Positions 14,182 to 14,837 of a DNA stretch of 14,837 nucleotides are shown here, in pieces. Position 1 is the stretch's first letter. Each line of letters starts with the position of its first letter. Under the pieces are notes generated by a model. That model was not told the DNA's origin and ran no database searches. It saw nothing but the letters and a program-made list of their open reading frames with translations. The stretch lies in NCBI GenBank assembly GCA_014304965.1, contig JACRTZ010000162.1, forward strand, positions 1-14,837. Reading direction: 5' to 3'. The position numbers were made by a program, and so were the translations under genes. Source of the stretch: Vulcanimicrobiota bacterium. Lineage in GTDB: Bacteria; Vulcanimicrobiota; Vulcanimicrobiia; Vulcanimicrobiales; Vulcanimicrobiaceae.

Positions 14182-14837
14182 TTAGTAGCGTTGGCCGACG
14201 TCGATGCGATCTGCCGAGAAGGTTCCGTCGCCGTTCTGGTGACCGTAGACGGTAACCCGTTCGCCCGCCTGGATCGTGTGGCCGGTCGGGTTGATGATCG
14301 TGCCTTGATGCAAGATGACGTGCACGCCGTTTTGAGCGTACAGGTCGAAGCGGTTGAACGACGAGACGATCGTATTGAGCGTGTTGGCGTTGTTGTACCC
14401 GCCGTTATTGGCTCCGCCGTTGCCGATGCCGCCGCGGCGGCGCCCGTTCCAACCGCCATTGTACGTACCGTTGTTATAGCCAGAGCCGTTGTTGTAGGCG
14501 CCGTTGTAGCCGCCGTTGTTGTAACCGCCGGAGTTTCTGAATTCGCCGTTGAAGCGTTGATCGTTGCGCAATTCGTAGGCGAGTTGGCGGCGCTGGTCGG
14601 GGTTGAGCATTTCGAAAACCTGGCGGCGAACCTGACGCTCGTCCCCATTGTTGCTGCGCTCGAGGGCGCGGATATGCGCGCGCTGATCGGACGAGAGATT
14701 GACCGTCCGAACGACCCGGAAGAACTCGCGCTGCTGCGTGCTGAGCTGACCATTGTTGTATTGGTTGTTGTACGGATAGGTCGTGTTGTTGCCGTACGGG
14801 GGCGTCGGCTCGGCTGACGCGACCGCCGGCAAAACGG
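14182..14837 (-). CDS. Exported N/G/Y-rich protein with LTxxQ-like motifs, N-terminus cut off
   Basis: At least 218 codons; the start lies beyond the window edge. The first visible residues (LPAVASAEP) look like the end of a signal peptide with an ASA cleavage site. Counting from the codon at 14832, a charged helical part (30-95) holds three spaced L-x-x-x-Q motifs (LSTQQ 30-34, LSSDQ 46-50, LNPDQ 76-80), resembling the Spy/CpxP LTxxQ periplasmic chaperone group. Then comes a low-complexity tract of GYNNG/YNGG repeats (102-150). A C-terminal beta-rich domain follows (FDLYAQNGVHVILHQGTIINPTGHTIQAGERVTVYG), resembling small DUF5666/OB-like envelope domains. A TTG at 14832 is not a convincing start. 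It is followed by an intrinsic terminator, so it ends its transcript. It may be an envelope stress or surface protein; the function is unassigned. Confidence 0.75.
   Translation of the reverse strand, partial: VLPAVASAEPTPPYGNNTTYPYNNQYNNGQLSTQQREFFRVVRTVNLSSDQRAHIRALERSNNGDERQVRRQVFEMLNPDQRRQLAYELRNDQRFNGEFRNSGGYNNGGYNGAYNNGSGYNNGTYNGGWNGRRRGGIGNGGANNGGYNNANTLNTIVSSFNRFDLYAQNGVHVILHQGTIINPTGHTIQAGERVTVYGHQNGDGTFSADRIDVGQRY
14383..14529 (-). repeat. Degenerate tandem repeat coding for GYNNG/YNGG units
   Basis: About 49 codons encode short imperfect repeats rich in Gly, Asn and Tyr (GYNNGGYNGAYNNG and similar), visible on the plus strand as recurring GTTGTTGTA / CCGCCGTT words. The tract lies between the LTxxQ-like part and the C-terminal beta domain and probably forms a flexible linker. 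Confidence 0.75.

Noticed and set aside
12156..14753. An open frame of 865 codons on the minus strand running through three genes
   Set aside because: It is antisense to the exported protein at 12153-13010 and out of frame with the Ldh and N/G-rich genes, which have clear family motifs. The translation is Arg/Ala/Ser-rich with no domain; such long open frames are common in GC-rich DNA.

Overview
The window is a GC-rich bacterial chromosomal segment, densely coded on both strands, with short intergenic gaps and frequent GTG/TTG starts. Many products carry export signals: solute-binding proteins, a metalloprotease, a papain-like protease, a methionine sulfoxide reductase and an N/G-rich protein. 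This suggests a free-living environmental bacterium with an active envelope. The gene style resembles uncultured soil lineages such as Ca. Eremiobacterota, but no rRNA, tRNA or universal marker gene is present, so that placement is only a guess. I saw no CRISPR array, insertion sequence, phage gene or tRNA.

Left part (1-2.0 kb, minus strand): a sensor histidine kinase cut by the window edge, preceded on the same strand by an extracellular solute-binding protein (SBP1). Divergent from SBP1, 2.0-5.45 kb (plus strand), is a tight operon: a PaaI-like hotdog thioesterase, a second solute-binding protein (SBP2, a close paralogue of SBP1), a CaiB/BaiF (class III) CoA-transferase and a crotonase-fold protein. 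Two junctions are 4-base GTGA overlaps. This reads as a capture-and-CoA-activation module for an unknown organic acid. No ABC permease or ATPase lies beside the two binding proteins, and the crotonase lacks both glutamates used by classical enoyl-CoA hydratases.

Middle part (5.5-10.8 kb): a polytopic GT39-like membrane protein ends in a perfect 17-bp inverted repeat that serves as a bidirectional terminator against a convergent 870-aa exported metzincin-type metalloprotease. A divergent intergenic region with a near-perfect 24-bp palindrome separates the protease from a GT2 glycosyltransferase.

Right part (10.8-14.8 kb): a secreted papain-like cysteine protease and an exported MsrB (both minus), an unrecognised exported protein (plus), an Ldh-family oxidoreductase (minus) whose stop codon overlaps its convergent neighbour within one CTAG, and, after an intrinsic terminator, a truncated N/G-rich protein with LTxxQ-like motifs.

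The most interesting material is the orphan paired-SBP / CoA-transferase / Glu-less crotonase locus next to a sensor kinase. Next come several small regulatory structures: two dyads, two promoter-like elements with leaderless spacing, and a mini-ORF overlapping a TTG start.
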